This document shows, piece after piece, positions 5,034 to 7,066 of a DNA stretch of 7,066 bases. The DNA is from Planctomycetota bacterium. Lineage in GTDB: Bacteria; Planctomycetota; Brocadiia; JAJRTI01. Below the pieces are notes generated by a model that saw only the letters and a list, made by a program, of their open reading frames with translations, had not been told where the DNA came from and searched no databases. Both the position numbers and the translations under genes were made by a program. The DNA lies in contig JAJRTI010000860.1 in the NCBI GenBank assembly GCA_024278415.1, positions 1 to 7,066 on the forward strand, written 5' to 3'. Position 1 is the stretch's first letter. The number at the start of each line of letters is the position of its first letter.

Positions 5034-5887
5034 CGCCTCATACGATTCTGGCACTCCCCGAGCATGGCCTGCGCCTCTGCCAGTATCTTCTTGTCCTGGT
5101 CGTAGACCTTGATGATCTTGGCGAAGTAGCGGTACGCGGGCCCGAACTTGCCCCGCTTCATCGCGATCTTGCCCCGCTCCAGGAGGGCCTTGTCCGTCAG
5201 TTTGAGCGCGTTCTTCGGGTCCAGCTTGGCCACTTGATCGAAGAGTTGCGCGGCCTTGTCGAGTTGGCCTTGCTTGGCATACGCCTTGGCCAGGTAGTAG
5301 CTCGCGCCGGCCACGTGCTTGCCTTTGCCGCCGGCGGCCACGACCTTCTTGAACTGTTCGAGCGCGAGGGCTGGCTCGTTCGCGTCCAGGTAGGCCAGGG
5401 CAAGGCGGTAACGCGCCGAGCCGCTGGACGGCGACACCGCGACCATCTTCTTGGCCGAGGCAATGGCCTTCTCGCGCTTGAGCACGTACTTGAGATCGGC
5501 CCTGAACTCGTGCTCAAGCCGGGGCACATCGCTAATCTTCTGCACCACCGTGCCGTTGGGCCGCATGTAGAGGAAGGAGGGGAGCTGCTTGAAGCCGTAG
5601 CTCTTCATGAGCGCCTTCATCTTCGGGTCCATGACGTTGGCCTTCGCCTTGGCGAATTGGCCCATGAGCGCCTTGAACTCCGGTTTGCTGAAAATCTCGC
5701 GCTCCATCTTCTGGCACGGCCCGCAGTAGGGCGAGGTGAACTCGATCATGATGGGCTTGCCCAGCGCCTTGCCTTGCTTCATGGCTTCGGCCACGGACGA
5801 GGCCCAGCTTGCGTCGGACGCGAGACAGGGGCTGGCCAGAGCGGCGATGAAGAACGAAGCAAACGCGGCTTGCCGGGGGCGTTTCAT
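5030..5887 (-). CDS. Exported thioredoxin-fold protein with C-terminal TPR repeats
   Basis: The product is 285 residues. Residues 1-23 form a signal peptide: basic M-K-R-P-R, a hydrophobic core, and likely signal peptidase I cleavage after S-P-C-L-A, so the mature protein is probably periplasmic. Residues 27-135 are a thioredoxin-like domain with the redox pair Cys55-Gly-Pro-Cys58 and the cis-proline Pro103 in Q-L-P-S-F, as in DsbD-gamma/SoxW-like thiol-disulfide proteins. Residues about 155-265 hold three TPR-like helix pairs (around 155-187, 191-224 and 226-264), a protein-binding scaffold. The ATG at 5887 overlaps the upstream radical SAM gene's stop (ATGA), indicating coupled translation. 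An in-frame reading extends further upstream, but it is a shadow of the radical SAM gene. The stop codon TAG belongs to the GTAG head of the repeat at 4958-5033. The redox partner is unknown; fold assignment is confident. Confidence 0.9.
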   Translation of the reverse strand: MKRPRQAAFASFFIAALASPCLASDASWASSVAEAMKQGKALGKPIMIEFTSPYCGPCQKMEREIFSKPEFKALMGQFAKAKANVMDPKMKALMKSYGFKQLPSFLYMRPNGTVVQKISDVPRLEHEFRADLKYVLKREKAIASAKKMVAVSPSSGSARYRLALAYLDANEPALALEQFKKVVAAGGKGKHVAGASYYLAKAYAKQGQLDKAAQLFDQVAKLDPKNALKLTDKALLERGKIAMKRGKFGPAYRYFAKIIKVYDQDKKILAEAQAMLGECQNRMRR

Positions 5888-7066
5888 GGGGCTGGCTTCT
5901 TTTGCGAGGGGTTCCAGGGGGTCTTGGACAACGAGAAGAAGAGCAGCCTGAGCGCACCCAGGGCCATGCGCATCAGGCGGCCAAGCGAGCCAATGCGGCG
6001 CAAGTAGTTCAGCACCGCCTGCGGCCGGAAGTAGAAGTGGCGATACATGGAGCGGCAGGCGTCCACCAGCGCGTCGTAGGTCAAGTCCTTCGGCACGAAG
6101 ACCGGCTCGTAGGAACTCATGCGGCCCCAGTCCTCCTCGAACTCGCCGAACTCCTCGATGCGCTCGCGGATTGTCGTGCCAGGGAAGGGCGTGAAGAAGG
6201 TGACGGAGAGGCCGACGAGGTCGATGGACGTGACGAAGCGCCGGGTCAACTCCAGCGTGCGAGGCGTCTCGGCCGGGTTGCCGATCATCACGTTGGCCGC
6301 GGTCGCGATGCCCGCAGCGCGCGTGGCCGACAGCACGAGGGCGAGTTGGCCGGACGTGATGTTTTTCTGAAGCAAGTCGAGAATGTGCTGCGAGCCGCTT
6401 TCGAGCCCGTAGAAGATTTGCGTGCAGCCGGTGCGCTTCAAGTGCTTGAGCAGCTCCGGGTTGATGCAGTCCACTCGGCCCGCGCAAGACCAGGTGAGCC
6501 CCTTGGCGACTTGGCGAAAGCGCTGGAGGAAGTCCATGAGCCAGCGCTGATTGAGCAGGAAGTTGTCGTCCTGAAAGTGGAAGTGCACGACCCCGCGCTG
6601 ATGGTGCAATTCGTGAATCATCTGCGCGACATACTGCGGGCTGTGGCGGGTCACGCGCCGGCCGAAGATCGTGCGCGCACAAAACTCGCACTTGCCCATG
6701 CAGCCACGCGACGTGAAAAGCGAGAAAGAGGGCTCCCGCACGATGGAGTAGATGGGCAGACGGTAGAGGGAGAACGTCTCGTCCAACAGCGACCAGTCCG
6801 GCATGCCCAGCGAGTCCAAGTTGCGAATGCGCTCGCGCGGGGGCGTGAAGTGCACGGATCCGTTCGTGCGATACGCCACGCCATTCACTTCGGCCACGTC
6901 GCCGCCCTCGTCCAGGCAGCGGACGAGTTCGACGACCGTCCGTTCGCCCTCGCCCACCACAAGCGCGTCGAAGACTTCGTGCCGAAGGAGCGTCTCCTCG
7001 GCGCGGGAGGACGCGTGGGGCCCGCCCGCGAGAATCGTAACGTTGGGGTGGTCGGCCTTGATGGCC
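5884..7066 (-). CDS. B12-binding-type radical SAM protein, N-terminus beyond the window
   Basis: The frame stays open to the window end, so the GTG at 6960 is not the start. About 393 residues are visible. The first 45 show the end of a cobalamin-binding domain: L-A-G-G-P-H-A at residues 12-18 and V-V-G-E-G-E at 36-41. The radical SAM core follows, with cluster-binding C-M-G-K-C-E-F-C (Cys122, Cys126, Cys129) in the canonical CX3CX2C spacing, D-D-N-F at about 166-169, and G-L-E-S-G-S at about 220-225. The enzyme would bind a [4Fe-4S] cluster and SAM to make a 5'-deoxyadenosyl radical. Family members are often cobalamin-dependent methyltransferases or ring-forming enzymes on lipids, cofactors or natural products. 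The substrate here is unknown. The C-terminus (about 340-393) has a basic, hydrophobic helix that may touch the membrane. It is coupled to the thioredoxin gene by a 4-bp ATGA overlap. Confidence 0.92.
   Translation of the reverse strand, partial: AIKADHPNVTILAGGPHASSRAEETLLRHEVFDALVVGEGERTVVELVRCLDEGGDVAEVNGVAYRTNGSVHFTPPRERIRNLDSLGMPDWSLLDETFSLYRLPIYSIVREPSFSLFTSRGCMGKCEFCARTIFGRRVTRHSPQYVAQMIHELHHQRGVVHFHFQDDNFLLNQRWLMDFLQRFRQVAKGLTWSCAGRVDCINPELLKHLKRTGCTQIFYGLESGSQHILDLLQKNITSGQLALVLSATRAAGIATAANVMIGNPAETPRTLELTRRFVTSIDLVGLSVTFFTPFPGTTIRERIEEFGEFEEDWGRMSSYEPVFVPKDLTYDALVDACRSMYRHFYFRPQAVLNYLRRIGSLGRLMRMALGALRLLFFSLSKTPWNPSQKKPAP

Noticed and set aside
5888..6691. Long in-frame upstream reading of the thioredoxin gene
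   Set aside because: It is the antisense-free shadow frame of the radical SAM gene on the same strand: Arg/His/Pro-rich, low-complexity, and the true start has a signal peptide and ATGA coupling at 5887.

Overview
The window is high-GC, bacterial and gene-dense. It holds five complete protein genes or gene pairs, two genes cut by the window edges, and short intergenic regions filled with palindromic repeats. No gene here fixes the taxon. The mix (a possible glycosidase-like fragment, a KtrB-type channel, a B12/radical-SAM protein, a thioredoxin-TPR secreted protein and many dispersed hairpin repeats) would suit an environmental Planctomycetota/Verrucomicrobiota/Hydrogenedentota-type genome. 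That is a low-confidence inference from style, not from a marker.

Layout. Positions 1-384 (+) are the C-terminal end of an unrecognised protein. Positions 385-553 are intergenic, with a heptamer repeat and a 76-bp inverted-repeat element (A). Positions 554-1051 (-) encode an unrecognised 165-residue soluble protein. Positions 1052-1371 are a divergent intergenic region with a second 76-bp element (B1) and a good sigma70-type promoter (1285-1313) for the next gene. Positions 1372-2715 (+) encode a KtrB/TrkH-family potassium-translocating subunit. Positions 2752-3144 and 3131-3346 (-) are an overlapping VapC toxin / VapB-like antitoxin pair with its own strong promoter. Positions 3430-4794 (-) encode a class III PLP aminotransferase. 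Positions 4795-5029 hold a leader hairpin, a degenerate hexamer repeat, a 16-bp palindrome and most of a third 76-bp element (B2). Positions 5030-5887 (-) encode an exported thioredoxin-fold/TPR protein. Positions 5884-7066 (-) encode a B12-binding-type radical SAM protein, cut at its N-terminus by the window edge and joined to the thioredoxin gene by an ATGA overlap.

How the parts relate. The radical SAM and thioredoxin-TPR genes are a translationally coupled pair. The aminotransferase follows on the same strand but has its own ribosome-binding site and leader. vapBC has a promoter of its own directly after the aminotransferase stop. ktrB stands alone, with no RCK-domain partner (KtrA) in view.

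The most notable non-coding signal is three intergenic elements, each exactly 76 bp from an outer GTAG to an outer CTAC. Each is two inward-facing copies of 'GTAGC + short hairpin with a tetraloop'. Between copies, stem positions change in compensating pairs. This is the architecture of REP sequences paired as REPINs, the non-autonomous elements moved by RAYT (TnpA-REP) transposases. Two sequence families are present, and one element supplies the stop codon of the thioredoxin gene.
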